DNA from: an uncultured Pseudomonadota bacterium
Lineage (GTDB): Bacteria; Pseudomonadota; Gammaproteobacteria; Xanthomonadales; Ahniellaceae
Length of the DNA: 7,527 nt
Reading direction: 5' to 3'
Assembly (NCBI GenBank): GCA_937996755.1
Contig: CALKUS010000189.1
Location: 1 to 7,527, forward strand
Shown here: positions 1-6,643 of the stretch, piece by piece
Position numbering within the stretch: position 1 is the stretch's first letter
Layout: each line of letters starts with the position of its first letter
Program-made: the position numbers and the translations under genes
Notes under the pieces: generated by a model
Told to the model about the DNA's origin: nothing
The model's input: the letters and a program-made list of their open reading frames with translations, nothing else
Database searches by the model: none

Positions 1-1655
1 GACTCCGCCATGCGCGCGCGCATCTCCGAGGTCTGCGCCTTCAGCACGCCCACGTCGATCAGCACGCCGCGGCGCTCCATGCGCGCGAGCACGGGAACGA
101 GCGGGATCTCGATCTCGTCGTGCACCTTCGCGAGCGCGGGGATCGATTGCAGCAACGGGTACAGGTGGCGGTGCAGGCGCAGCGTGACGTCGGCGTCCTC
201 CGCCGCGTAGTCGCAGGCGCGGCGCACGTCGACCTGCGAGAAGGGGATCTGCTTCGCGCCCTTGCCGGCCACGTCCTCGTAATGGATGGTCTGGTGCCCG
301 AGGTAGAGCGCCGCGAGCGAATCCATGTCGTGGCGCGTCGCGTTCGAGTTCCAGACGTAGCTCTCGAGCATCGAGTCGTAGCGATAGCCGCGCACGTCGA
401 TCCCGTGGCGCGACAGGATGTGCAGGTCGTACTTGCCGTGCTGGCCGATCTTCGCAATGCCCTCGGCCTCGAACACCGGTTTCAGCGCGGCGATCGCCTC
501 GGCCTGCGACAGTTGTTGCGGCGTGCCGGGACAATCGTGCGCGAGCGGGACGTACGCGGCCTCGTTCGGCGCAATCGCGAACGAGATGCCCACGAGGCTC
601 GCCTGTTGCGGATCGAGCCCCGTGGTTTCGGTGTCGAACGCGAACTCCCGCGCGGCCGCGAGCTTCGCGACCCAGCGTTCGAGCTGCTCGCGCTCGAGCA
701 CGAGCTCGTAGGCCGCGTAGTCCACTTTCGTCGCCGGCGCTTCGATCGCCGGCGCCGCTGCGGGCGCGGGCGCGCCGGGCTGCTCGGGCACGCCGCCCGT
801 CTCGACCTGCTTCTCGAGCTCCTTCAGCGCCGCGTTGAACTCGTAGCGCACGTACAGCTCGCGCAGCTGCGCGACGTCGGGCTCCTTCAGCGCGATGTCG
901 TCGAGGCCCATCGGCAGCTCGCAGTCGACGCAGATCGTCGCGAGCTGGCGCGACAGCGGCAGCTTCGGCGCAGCCGCGCGCAGGTTCTCCCCGATCTTGC
1001 CGCCCACCTTCGCCTGGTTTTCCAGCACGCCGTCCAGCGTGCCGTACTCGGCGAGCCACTTCGCGGCCGTCTTCGGGCCGCACTTCTCGACGCCGGGGAT
1101 GTTGTCGACCGAATCGCCCATGAGCGCGAGGTAGTCGACGATCTGGTCCGGGCGCACGCCGAACTTCTCGACCACGCCCGCCACGTCCATCACCGAGCCG
1201 CTCATCGTGTTCACGAGCGTCGTGTGCTCGTCGACGAGCTGCGCGAAATCCTTGTCGCCGGTCGAGATCACCACCTCGTAGCCGGCCGACACGGCGCGCC
1301 GCGCGAGCGTGCCGATCACGTCGTCGGCCTCGACCTTCGGCACGCGCAGCAGCGGCAAGCCGAGCGCCTGCACGATCGCCATCATCGGCTCGACCTGCGC
1401 CTTGAGGTCGGGCGGCGTCGGCGGGCGGTTCGCCTTGTATTCGGGGTAGAGGTCGTGGCGGAAGTTCGTGCCGCTCGCGTCGAGCACGAACGCGACGCGC
1501 GCGGGCCGCTCGTTCAGCGTCGCGCGCAGCATGTTCACCACGCCGAACAGCGCCCCCGTGGGCTCGCCGCCGCGGTTGGTGAGCGGCGGCAGCGCGTGGA
1601 ACGCGCGAAAGAGGTAACTCGATCCGTCGATCAGGACCAGGCGGGGGCGCGACAT
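1..1655 (-). CDS. polA: DNA polymerase I, N-terminal 551 residues (3' end off-window)
   Basis: This is the repair and Okazaki-fragment polymerase. The window holds the 5' nuclease and 3'-5' proofreading domains; the polymerase domain (several hundred further residues in the family) lies beyond the left edge, where the frame is still open. The start ATG at 1653-1655 gives MSRPRLVLIDGSSYLFRAFH, the canonical N-terminus. The 5' nuclease acidic residues are all present: D10, D59, E109, D111, D112, D134, D136, D181 and D184, with a helix-hairpin-helix stretch near 186-200 (NIPGVEKCGPKTAAKW). An Ala/Pro-rich linker lies near 287-310. The proofreading triad is intact: D341 and E343 in FDTETTGLD, D410 in GQHGKYD, and Y483/D487 in YAAEDAD. 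Each is offset by exactly 14 from E. coli D355, E357, D424, Y497 and D501, so exonuclease activity is predicted. No clear Shine-Dalgarno precedes the ATG. It is transcribed divergently from the DUF2782 gene. Identity is near certain. Confidence 0.98.
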   Translation of the reverse strand, partial: MSRPRLVLIDGSSYLFRAFHALPPLTNRGGEPTGALFGVVNMLRATLNERPARVAFVLDASGTNFRHDLYPEYKANRPPTPPDLKAQVEPMMAIVQALGLPLLRVPKVEADDVIGTLARRAVSAGYEVVISTGDKDFAQLVDEHTTLVNTMSGSVMDVAGVVEKFGVRPDQIVDYLALMGDSVDNIPGVEKCGPKTAAKWLAEYGTLDGVLENQAKVGGKIGENLRAAAPKLPLSRQLATICVDCELPMGLDDIALKEPDVAQLRELYVRYEFNAALKELEKQVETGGVPEQPGAPAPAAAPAIEAPATKVDYAAYELVLEREQLERWVAKLAAAREFAFDTETTGLDPQQASLVGISFAIAPNEAAYVPLAHDCPGTPQQLSQAEAIAALKPVFEAEGIAKIGQHGKYDLHILSRHGIDVRGYRYDSMLESYVWNSNATRHDMDSLAALYLGHQTIHYEDVAGKGAKQIPFSQVDVRRACDYAAEDADVTLRLHRHLYPLLQSIPALAKVHDEIEIPLVPVLARMERRGVLIDVGVLKAQTSEMRARMAE

Positions 1656-1743
1656 GGGGAATACCGCGTGAACGTTGGTGGGCGCATTCTAAGCTGCGGG
1701 CGTGTTCGGCTATCCTCAAGCGACCCAGGCCGGAGGAATCGCC
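1656..1743. promoter_or_regulatory. Divergent promoter region between polA and the DUF2782 gene
   Basis: This 88-bp gap lies between two divergent starts, so both promoters should be here. On the minus strand TAGAAT (1691-1686) matches the sigma70 -10 consensus at 5 of 6 positions and would give polA a leader of roughly 25 nt, but no good -35 sits at 16-18 bp (TTGAGG is about 22 bp away). On the plus strand TATCCT (1711-1716) is a 4/6 -10, with a poor TTCTAA (1687-1692) 18 bp upstream. These boxes were read by eye; in DNA this GC-rich the matches are suggestive only. Confidence 0.35.
1732..1737 (+). promoter_or_regulatory. Ribosome binding site of the DUF2782 gene
   Basis: GGAGGA lies 6 nt before the ATG at 1744. 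It decides the start against an in-frame GTG at 1702, which would add 14 residues ahead of the signal peptide and has no comparable site. Confidence 0.8.
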
Positions 1744-2238
1744 ATGCGCCTCGCCGCCGCGTTGCTCGCGTTCCTCTCGCCGTTCGCGTTCGCGCAGGAC
1801 AGCGCACCCACGCCCGCCGAACCGCCGCCGCCCCCGGGCATCGACGATGCCGGTCCCGGCGACGCTGCCGCCGAGTCACCGAAGATGACCACGACGTCCG
1901 GCGAGACGCAGGACGCGAACTCGGTCACGCTGAAGGAAGCCGTGCCCGAGGCGGACGAGAAGGTCGTGCCGTCGCAGCGCGCCGCCGATGCCGATGCGCC
2001 GTTGCCCACGAAAGTGCGACCGGCCGACGAGGCCGCGCCCAACGTGACGATCCGCCAGGACGACAACGTCACGATCGAGGAATACCGCCGCGAAGGCCAG
2101 GTCTACATGGTGCGCGTCACGCCGAAGAACGGGCCCGCGTACGAATACCTCGACACCGATGGCGACGGCCGGCTCGAAGGCGACCCGAAAGAGGGACCGA
2201 TGCAGCCGGTGTACTACACCGTCTACGAGTGGCAATGA
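1744..2238 (+). CDS. Secreted DUF2782 family protein
   Basis: The protein has 164 residues. A Sec signal peptide (MRLAAALLAFLSPFAFA) predicts signal peptidase I cleavage after A17, so it is periplasmic. Residues 18-98 form a Pro/Ala- and Asp/Glu-rich, probably disordered stretch. Residues 99-164 are the conserved part: NVTIRQDDNVTIEEYRREGQ, then VYMVRVTPKNGPAYEYLDTD, ending in YYTVYEWQ. This is the pattern I recall for DUF2782, small proteins of unknown function often found beside polA in Gammaproteobacteria. DTDGDGRLEG (137-146) looks like an EF-hand-type loop (DxDxDG) and could bind calcium, but no flanking helix pair is evident. The start at 1744 is supported by GGAGGA 6 nt upstream and by the signal peptide. 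The gene is divergent from polA and convergent with the cytochrome gene, with 16 bp between stops. Function is unknown; the family call is from memory. Confidence 0.85.
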   Translation: MRLAAALLAFLSPFAFAQDSAPTPAEPPPPPGIDDAGPGDAAAESPKMTTTSGETQDANSVTLKEAVPEADEKVVPSQRAADADAPLPTKVRPADEAAPNVTIRQDDNVTIEEYRREGQVYMVRVTPKNGPAYEYLDTDGDGRLEGDPKEGPMQPVYYTVYEWQ

Positions 2239-2254
2239 CCTTCCACGGGAACGT

Positions 2255-3154
2255 TCAGCGATTGCCTTCCGGCTTCGCCGGCACCGTCTGCAGGTAAGCC
2301 CACAACGCCGACAGCTCCGTGTCGCGCATCTGCGCGAACGACTTCCACGGCATGAACGGGTCGATCTCGCTGCCGTCGGGGCGCTTGCCTTCGCGCATGG
2401 CGCGCACGAAGTCCGCTTCCGTCCACCGGGCGAGTCCCGTCGCGTCGGGCGTGATGTTGCGCGCGGGCGGGAACGACGGCGGCGTGCCGGGCACGCGTCC
2501 GCCGGACAGGCCTTCGCCGTGGCAGCCGACGCAGGTGCGCGCGACGTAGGCGCCGAATTCCGCCGTCGCCGCTTCCGCGGGCGCCTGCGCCGGGCCGGTC
2601 TTCGCATGGTCGACGACGAGCGCCGGCAGCAGCGGCATCTTGTCGAGCGTGAACAGCACGCGCGGCAGCGCGCCGAGCGCGGTCTCGGGCTGGCGCTTCG
2701 TGACGCTGGGCAGCGATTGCAGGTACGCGGCGAGCGCCGCCACGTCGTCGTCGCTGAGCCCGATGTAATCCTGCGCCGGCATCACCACGAGCGGCGTGCC
2801 GTCGAAAGCGACCGCGTGGCGGATCGCGTGCTCGAACGTGATCGCGTCGTAATGGCGGCCGACGCCACCGGGCGTGAGGTTCGACGCGACGAGCCGGCCC
2901 ATCGGCTGCGCATCGATCATCACGTGGCCGGCGAGGTCGGCGCCGTGGCAGTCGGTGCAGCCGCGGCTCGTCGCGAGATGGCGGCCGCGCTCGACCTGCT
3001 CCGCGGAGCCGTCGACGACGATGCTCGCCTTGGGCAGCTCGATGCGCTGCGCGATCGCCTTGTCGGTCTTCCACCACGCGTACGCGACGCCGGCGGCAGC
3101 GACCAGCAGCAGCACGAACACCAGCTTGAGCACCAACCCGATCAGCTTGCGCAT
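2255..3154 (-). CDS. Membrane-anchored or periplasmic diheme cytochrome c
   Basis: The 299-residue protein has two class-I-like cytochrome c domains. Residues 5-26 are a hydrophobic signal or anchor (LIGLVLKLVFVLLLVAAAG); AYA before W27 is a possible cleavage site, so it may be either soluble or tethered. Heme 1 is bound at C66-T-D-C69-H70 with likely distal ligand M125 (VVMPAQDY). Heme 2 is at C208-V-G-C211-H212 with likely ligand M268 (FMPWKSF). Each domain ends with the usual helix (DDDVAALAAYLQSLP; DTELSALWAYLQTVP). Such proteins carry electrons in the periplasm from dehydrogenases to terminal oxidases; the partner cannot be read here. The ATG at 3154 is chosen because it starts the signal sequence and has GAGGGGGAA just upstream; the frame is open further up but would overlap the preceding gene. 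It lies 37 bp downstream of the solute-binding protein gene on the same strand, so co-transcription is likely. Confidence 0.93.
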   Translation of the reverse strand: MRKLIGLVLKLVFVLLLVAAAGVAYAWWKTDKAIAQRIELPKASIVVDGSAEQVERGRHLATSRGCTDCHGADLAGHVMIDAQPMGRLVASNLTPGGVGRHYDAITFEHAIRHAVAFDGTPLVVMPAQDYIGLSDDDVAALAAYLQSLPSVTKRQPETALGALPRVLFTLDKMPLLPALVVDHAKTGPAQAPAEAATAEFGAYVARTCVGCHGEGLSGGRVPGTPPSFPPARNITPDATGLARWTEADFVRAMREGKRPDGSEIDPFMPWKSFAQMRDTELSALWAYLQTVPAKPEGNR

Positions 3155-3157
3155 GCG

Positions 3158-3166
3158 TTCCCCCTC
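3158..3166 (-). promoter_or_regulatory. Ribosome binding site of the cytochrome gene
   Basis: GAGGGGGAA on the minus strand ends 3 nt before the ATG at 3154, with its GAGG core 8 nt away. It lies in the 37-bp gap after the solute-binding protein stop and fixes the cytochrome start at 3154 rather than at an upstream ATG. Confidence 0.7.
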
Positions 3167-3191
3167 GCGGCTGCGCGATTCTAGTGGCGAT

Positions 3192-4289
3192 TCAGCCGCG
3201 CGCTTCGTAATACGCCACGTCGGCCGGCGTGTGCCAGGCACGCGCGCGGTCGCGGAACGCCGCGAACGACTCGTGCACGCGCCGCGTGAACGCATCGCTG
3301 GCGGCGAGCTCGGCGAGCAGCGCATCGGACTCCTTGCGCAACAGCGCGAGCACGCTCGCCGGCAGGCGGCGGAACTGCACCTGGTGCTGCGTGGCGAGCG
3401 TCTCACGCGCTTCGGCGTCGGCCGCGACGTAGCGCGCGTGCAGGTCCAGGTTCGCCGCCTGGCAGCACGCGGCGACGACCGCCTGCAGGTCGTCGGGCAG
3501 CGCGTCCCACGCCTTGCGCTGCACGAAGCATTCGATCGTCGCGCCCGGCTCGTGCCAACCCGGGTAGTAGCAGTACTTCGCCGCGCGGAAGAGCTCCATC
3601 TTGAGGTCGTTGAACGGACCGAGCCATTCGCACGCGTCGATCGTGCCGTCCTTCATCGCGGTGTAGAGCTCGGAGCCCGCGACGGCGACCGGCTGCGCAC
3701 CCGCGCGCGCCAGCACGTCGCCGCCGAGCCCCGGGATGCGCATGCGCAGCCCCTTCAGGTCGCGCGGCGAGTTGATCTCGCGATTGAACCAGCCGGCGAG
3801 CTGCAGCCCGGTGTTGCCTGCCGCGAACGGCACCAGCTCGAAGCGCGCGTACAGCTCGCGCCACAGCTCCATGCCGCCGCCGTGGTAGAGCCAGCCGTTC
3901 ATCTCCGCGGCCGTGAGGCCGAACGGCACCGTGCAGAAGAACGGCGTCGCGGGCGACTTCTCGCGCCAGTAGTAGCTCGCGCTGTGGCCCATCTCCACGT
4001 CGCCCTTCGCGACGGCATCGAACACGCCGAACGGCGGCACCAGCTCGCCGCCCGCGTGCACGGTGATGCGCAGCTCGCCGCCCGAGCCGCGCGTGATCGC
4101 GTCGGCCAGGCGCTCGGCCGCTTCGCCCAGGCCCGGAAACCCCGTCGGCCAGGACGTGGCGAGCCGCCAGTCGAACGTGCGCCGGCCCGTTTCCTTCGGC
4201 GTGGCCGCCGGCTTGCACGCGGCGAGCGCGCCCGCGGCCAGCGCTGCCGGCCCCGCGCGCCGCAGGAATCCCCGTCGATCCAGTGCCAT
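3192..4289 (-). CDS. TRAP-type solute-binding protein, DctP/TakP-like, Tat lipoprotein
   Basis: The 365-residue protein is a TRAP-transporter periplasmic receptor that should bind a small carboxylate. It closely recalls the 2-oxoacid-binding protein TakP of Rhodobacter: GGELVPPFGVFDAV (80-93), YYWREKSPATPF (106-117), NGWLYHGGGMELW (131-143), GNTGLQLAGWFNREI (158-172), LKGLRMRIPGLGG (178-190), GTIDACEWLGPFND (215-228) and YYPGWHEPG (241-249). The EWLGP segment and the Arg of GLRMR lie where TakP-type proteins contact substrate carboxylate and cation. The N-terminus has a twin-arginine motif, D4-R5-R6-G7-F8-L9-R10, then an Ala-rich core and a lipobox L22-A23-A24-C25, so Tat export and lipidation are predicted. 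The +2 residue is Lys, not Asp, which under the E. coli Lol rule favours the outer membrane. ATG at 4289 begins this signal; GGGGG (4299-4295) is a weak ribosome site. No DctQ/DctM permease gene is in the window. The next gene is the diheme cytochrome. The ligand is unknown; a 2-oxo or hydroxy acid is inferred. Confidence 0.93.
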   Translation of the reverse strand: MALDRRGFLRRAGPAALAAGALAACKPAATPKETGRRTFDWRLATSWPTGFPGLGEAAERLADAITRGSGGELRITVHAGGELVPPFGVFDAVAKGDVEMGHSASYYWREKSPATPFFCTVPFGLTAAEMNGWLYHGGGMELWRELYARFELVPFAAGNTGLQLAGWFNREINSPRDLKGLRMRIPGLGGDVLARAGAQPVAVAGSELYTAMKDGTIDACEWLGPFNDLKMELFRAAKYCYYPGWHEPGATIECFVQRKAWDALPDDLQAVVAACCQAANLDLHARYVAADAEARETLATQHQVQFRRLPASVLALLRKESDALLAELAASDAFTRRVHESFAAFRDRARAWHTPADVAYYEARG

Positions 4290-4479
4290 GCACGCCCCCA
4301 CGGAATGCGCGTTGCACTGTAGGCCGACGCAGGGCGAAGGGAAAGCCGGAAGCCGACCGCTCTCCACTCCTGCCCGTGAAGACCGCGTCAAACGCGCGCA
4401 GGGCCGGTGCGGGAGCGTTCAGGGACGGGTGTTAGGATTCGTTGCACCTTCCCCGTACCGGGGTTGGGGGGAAATTCCA
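4290..4479. promoter_or_regulatory. Divergent intergenic region between solute-binding protein and kinase genes
   Basis: This 190-bp gap separates two divergent starts and should hold both promoters. On the minus strand a weak pair is visible: TTTCCC (4344-4339), a 17-bp spacer, then TACAGT (4321-4316, 4/6 to TATAAT), about 27 bp before the solute-binding protein ATG. On the plus strand TAGGAT (4433-4438) is a possible -10 without a convincing -35. No operator-like long palindrome was seen. The last 31 bases, next to the kinase start, hold overlapping hairpins listed separately. Confidence 0.3.
4449..4473 (+). promoter_or_regulatory. Kinase leader: two mutually exclusive hairpins over the ribosome site
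   Basis: The kinase ribosome site GGGGGGA (4466-4472) is 7 nt before the ATG. Upstream, TTCCCC (4449-4454) is exactly complementary to GGGGAA (4468-4473) inside that site, so pairing would mask it. The same C-run can instead form a short hairpin, CCCCG (4451-4455) with CGGGG (4459-4463) around a TAC loop, leaving the site free. The complementarity is seen directly; a regulatory role is inference and the stems are short. Confidence 0.3.
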
Positions 4480-6468
4480 ATGACGACGAAAATCGGCCAC
4501 TACGACCTCGTTACCGAGCTCGGCCGAGGTGGCATGGGCGTGGTCTACAAGGGCCACGAGGCGTCGCTGAACCGCTATGTCGCGATCAAGATGCTGTCGC
4601 CGCAGCTCGCGCACGACGAGAGCATCAAGGAACGATTCCTGCGCGAAGCGCGCAGCATGGCGGCGCTCAACGACCCGCACATCATCCAGGTCTATTTCAT
4701 CGGCGAAGACGCCGGCCAGCCGTTCTTCGCGATGGAGTTCGTCGAGGGCGAATCGCTCTCGAGCTACCTGAAGCGCGACGGTCGCCTGTCGCCGCAGCAG
4801 GCGGCGCGGGTCATCTACCAGACCGCGCAGGGCCTCGCGACCGCGCACGACCGCGGCGTGATCCACCGCGACATCAAGCCCGGCAACCTGATGCTCGACC
4901 AGCGCGGTCGCATCAAGATCGCCGACTTCGGCATCGCGCTGTCGTCCACCGACTTCTCCAAGAAGCTCACGTCGACCGGCGAGTTCGTCGGCACGCCGGG
5001 CTACCTCTCGCCGGAAGTCTGCACGGGCCAGACCGTCGACCTGCGCTCCGACATCTTCTCGCTCGGCATCGTGTTCTTCGAGCTGCTGACCGGCCGCATG
5101 CCGTTCACCGACGAGTCGCCGCTCGGGCTGCTGCTGGAGGTCGTGCGCGCCGAGATCCCGGACGTGCGCGAGCTCAATGCCGACGTCGATGCCGGCCTCG
5201 TCGAGATCCTGCGCAAGATGACCGCGAAGGATCCGGCCAACCGCTACCAGAGCTGCCACGAGCTGGTCGCCGACCTGGCACAGCATCCGCTCGTGCTCGG
5301 CTCGAACACCGTGTCGGCCGCGCCGGTGCTGTCCGCCGCAGCGGGCACGATGGTCGGCCAGAAGACGCCGCCGCAGATCAAGCGCGCGGCCGCGCCCGCA
5401 CCGGTCTACGCGACCGAGCGGCAGGCGCGTCCCGCCGCGCCCGCACCGGAACCGACGGCCGAGATGCCGCCACCGGTGCGCCGCCCGTCCGTGCTCGAAA
5501 GCCAGGGCCAGCGCGACAACAACCAGCGCCGCGGCAGCGCGGTGTGGCCGATCGCGGCCGTGCTCGTGCTCGGCGGCGCCGTCGCGGGCGGCTGGGCGTT
5601 CCGCGAGAAGATCCCGTTCCTGAATACGCTGGGCAACGGCGGCGCGACCGTCGTTGCCTCGACCGACGCGCCGGCGACGTCGTCGCCGGCCGCGAGCGCT
5701 ACGCCGGCGCCGGTGGCCACGCCCACTGCGCCGGCGCCGCAGCCGGTGGCCGTCGCGACCGCGCCGGTTCCCGTCGATCCGAATGCGGCCGCGGTACCGC
5801 CGCCGGTCGCGCCGGCGACCACCGAGCCGGTCGCGGTGGCGAACGTCGAAACGCAGCCCGATCCGCGCGCCGGCATCGCCGGCGTGCAGGATCCCGCCGG
5901 CGAAGCGCCGGCCGACGCGGAAGCGCTCGGCCCGCTGCGCCGCATGGCCGAAACGCGCAAGGACGAGCTCGCGCGCGCCGAGCCGCCGCCGCAGCGTCGC
6001 GAGCCGGCGCGCCCGGCCGGTCCGCCGAAGGTCGCGGTCGTCGCGATCGGCGACCCGGCCATCGCGAGCCCCGCGCGCCAGATCGTCGAGGAAGAGCTGA
6101 TCAACGCCGGCTACATCGTGGCCGATTCCGACCTGCTCGGACTGGACGGCGCCGGCAAGGGCGACCTGCCCGCGATCTTCGCCGACCTGCGTCGCGCCGG
6201 CGTGCAGGCCGTCGCCGTGATCCGCATCGAGGCGATCGGCCAGACGCAGCTGAACTACTACGGCCAGAGCGACACGCTGTACAACGCCGCGATGACCGTG
6301 CGCACGTTCGACGTCGCGAACCGCTCGCCGCTGTTCGGCGGCGGCCGCACCAAGGTCGACTTCACGGCGCTCAACGCCGAACAGAAGGCACGCGAGGCGA
6401 TCGAGCCGGAGCTGCGGCGGATGCTCTCGTCGCTGTCGGCCTACAAACCAGGTAGCCGCAGAGGCTGA
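4480..6468 (+). CDS. Transmembrane Hanks-type Ser/Thr protein kinase with periplasmic C-terminal domain
   Basis: The 662-residue protein is a PknB-like kinase. The kinase domain spans about 8-270: Gly-rich loop GRGGMG (15-20), VAIK Lys37, helix-C Glu56, catalytic loop HRDIKPGN (129-136, with D131, K133, N136), DFG (149-151), activation loop with Thr/Ser at 164-166 and T172, GTPGYLSPE (171-179), D191 and R255. All are intact, so activity is predicted. A Pro/Ala-rich juxtamembrane segment (about 296-353) follows, then one membrane helix (about 355-374). A low-complexity Pro/Ala/Val linker (about 390-515) leads to a folded domain at 516-662 that should be periplasmic. It starts PPKVAVVAIGDPAI and has an apparent alpha/beta pattern, resembling in outline CsgG/LpoB/TolB-N-like domains. 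ATG 4480 is chosen from GGGGGGA 7 nt upstream and because MTTKIGHYDL directly starts the kinase fold; the open frame further left has no support. A terminator follows. Substrate and signal are unknown. Confidence 0.96.
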   Translation: MTTKIGHYDLVTELGRGGMGVVYKGHEASLNRYVAIKMLSPQLAHDESIKERFLREARSMAALNDPHIIQVYFIGEDAGQPFFAMEFVEGESLSSYLKRDGRLSPQQAARVIYQTAQGLATAHDRGVIHRDIKPGNLMLDQRGRIKIADFGIALSSTDFSKKLTSTGEFVGTPGYLSPEVCTGQTVDLRSDIFSLGIVFFELLTGRMPFTDESPLGLLLEVVRAEIPDVRELNADVDAGLVEILRKMTAKDPANRYQSCHELVADLAQHPLVLGSNTVSAAPVLSAAAGTMVGQKTPPQIKRAAAPAPVYATERQARPAAPAPEPTAEMPPPVRRPSVLESQGQRDNNQRRGSAVWPIAAVLVLGGAVAGGWAFREKIPFLNTLGNGGATVVASTDAPATSSPAASATPAPVATPTAPAPQPVAVATAPVPVDPNAAAVPPPVAPATTEPVAVANVETQPDPRAGIAGVQDPAGEAPADAEALGPLRRMAETRKDELARAEPPPQRREPARPAGPPKVAVVAIGDPAIASPARQIVEEELINAGYIVADSDLLGLDGAGKGDLPAIFADLRRAGVQAVAVIRIEAIGQTQLNYYGQSDTLYNAAMTVRTFDVANRSPLFGGGRTKVDFTALNAEQKAREAIEPELRRMLSSLSAYKPGSRRG

Positions 6469-6481
6469 GGCGCGCATCGCT

Positions 6482-6515
6482 TCTCGGAGGAAGCGGGAGC
6501 GGCCCATGGCCGCGA
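6482..6515 (+). repeat. REP-like element, copy 1
   Basis: This 34-bp sequence recurs inverted at 6607-6640 with 33 of 34 bases matching. It has a head CGGAGGAAGCGGGAG and then a palindrome GCGGCC-CAT-GGCCGC (6499-6513). A GGAG/GTAG-type head followed by a GC-rich stem-loop is the general design of REP elements in Pseudomonas and Xanthomonadales. It starts 14 bp after the kinase stop, so it would be transcribed in the kinase 3' UTR. Confidence 0.75.
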
Positions 6516-6540
6516 CGCCGAAAGCGCTCGAGACGAAGGA

Positions 6541-6571
6541 GGCCGCGTTGCGACAGCATCGCGGCCTTTTT
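6541..6571 (+). terminator. Intrinsic terminator of the kinase gene
   Basis: GGCCGCG (6541-6547) pairs perfectly with CGCGGCC (6560-6566) around a 12-nt loop and is followed at once by TTTTT (6567-6571). It lies 72 bp after the kinase stop and points with the kinase. On the minus strand there is no matching T-run beyond the stem, so it is probably one-directional. It sits exactly between the two REP-like arms. Confidence 0.85.
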
Positions 6572-6606
6572 ACTTATCAACGCTGATCAATCGAAGGATT
6601 TCTCGA

Positions 6607-6640
6607 TCGCGGCCATGGGCCGCTCCCACTTCCTCCGAGA
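6607..6640 (-). repeat. REP-like element, copy 2 (inverted)
   Basis: This is the reverse complement of 6482-6515 with one mismatch (the base at 6628, within the GGGAG head segment, differs), including the inner GCGGCC-CAT-GGCCGC palindrome. The two copies are 91 bp apart and together resemble a BIME-type REP doublet. It lies 33 bp from the VOC gene stop, so it would be in that gene's 3' UTR. Confidence 0.75.
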
Positions 6641-6643
6641 GAC

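Noticed and set aside
2231..2266. GGCAAT/ATTGCC inverted repeat with inner TTCC/GGAA across the convergent DUF2782 and cytochrome stops
   Set aside because: It could be a bidirectional terminator, but stems are only 6 and 4 bp, the loop is 24 nt, most of it is coding, and there is no T-run on either strand.
120..2297. Long plus-strand open frame opposite polA (725 codons)
   Set aside because: It lies antisense to conserved polA codons and then overlaps the DUF2782 gene in another frame; the product is Arg-rich low complexity.
4063..4479. In-frame upstream extension of the kinase
   Set aside because: It overlaps the solute-binding protein gene on the other strand, shows no family-like sequence, and ATG 4480 has a good ribosome site directly before the kinase fold.
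5650..6020. Repetitive Pro/Ala/Val codons in the kinase as a DNA repeat
   Set aside because: It is a low-complexity periplasmic linker without a fixed DNA period; composition bias explains it.
4432..6507. Long minus-strand open frame antisense to the kinase (691 codons)
   Set aside because: Its product is Arg/Ala/Gly-rich with no recognisable domain, while the plus strand encodes a complete kinase with every catalytic motif. Long antisense frames are expected in GC-rich DNA.
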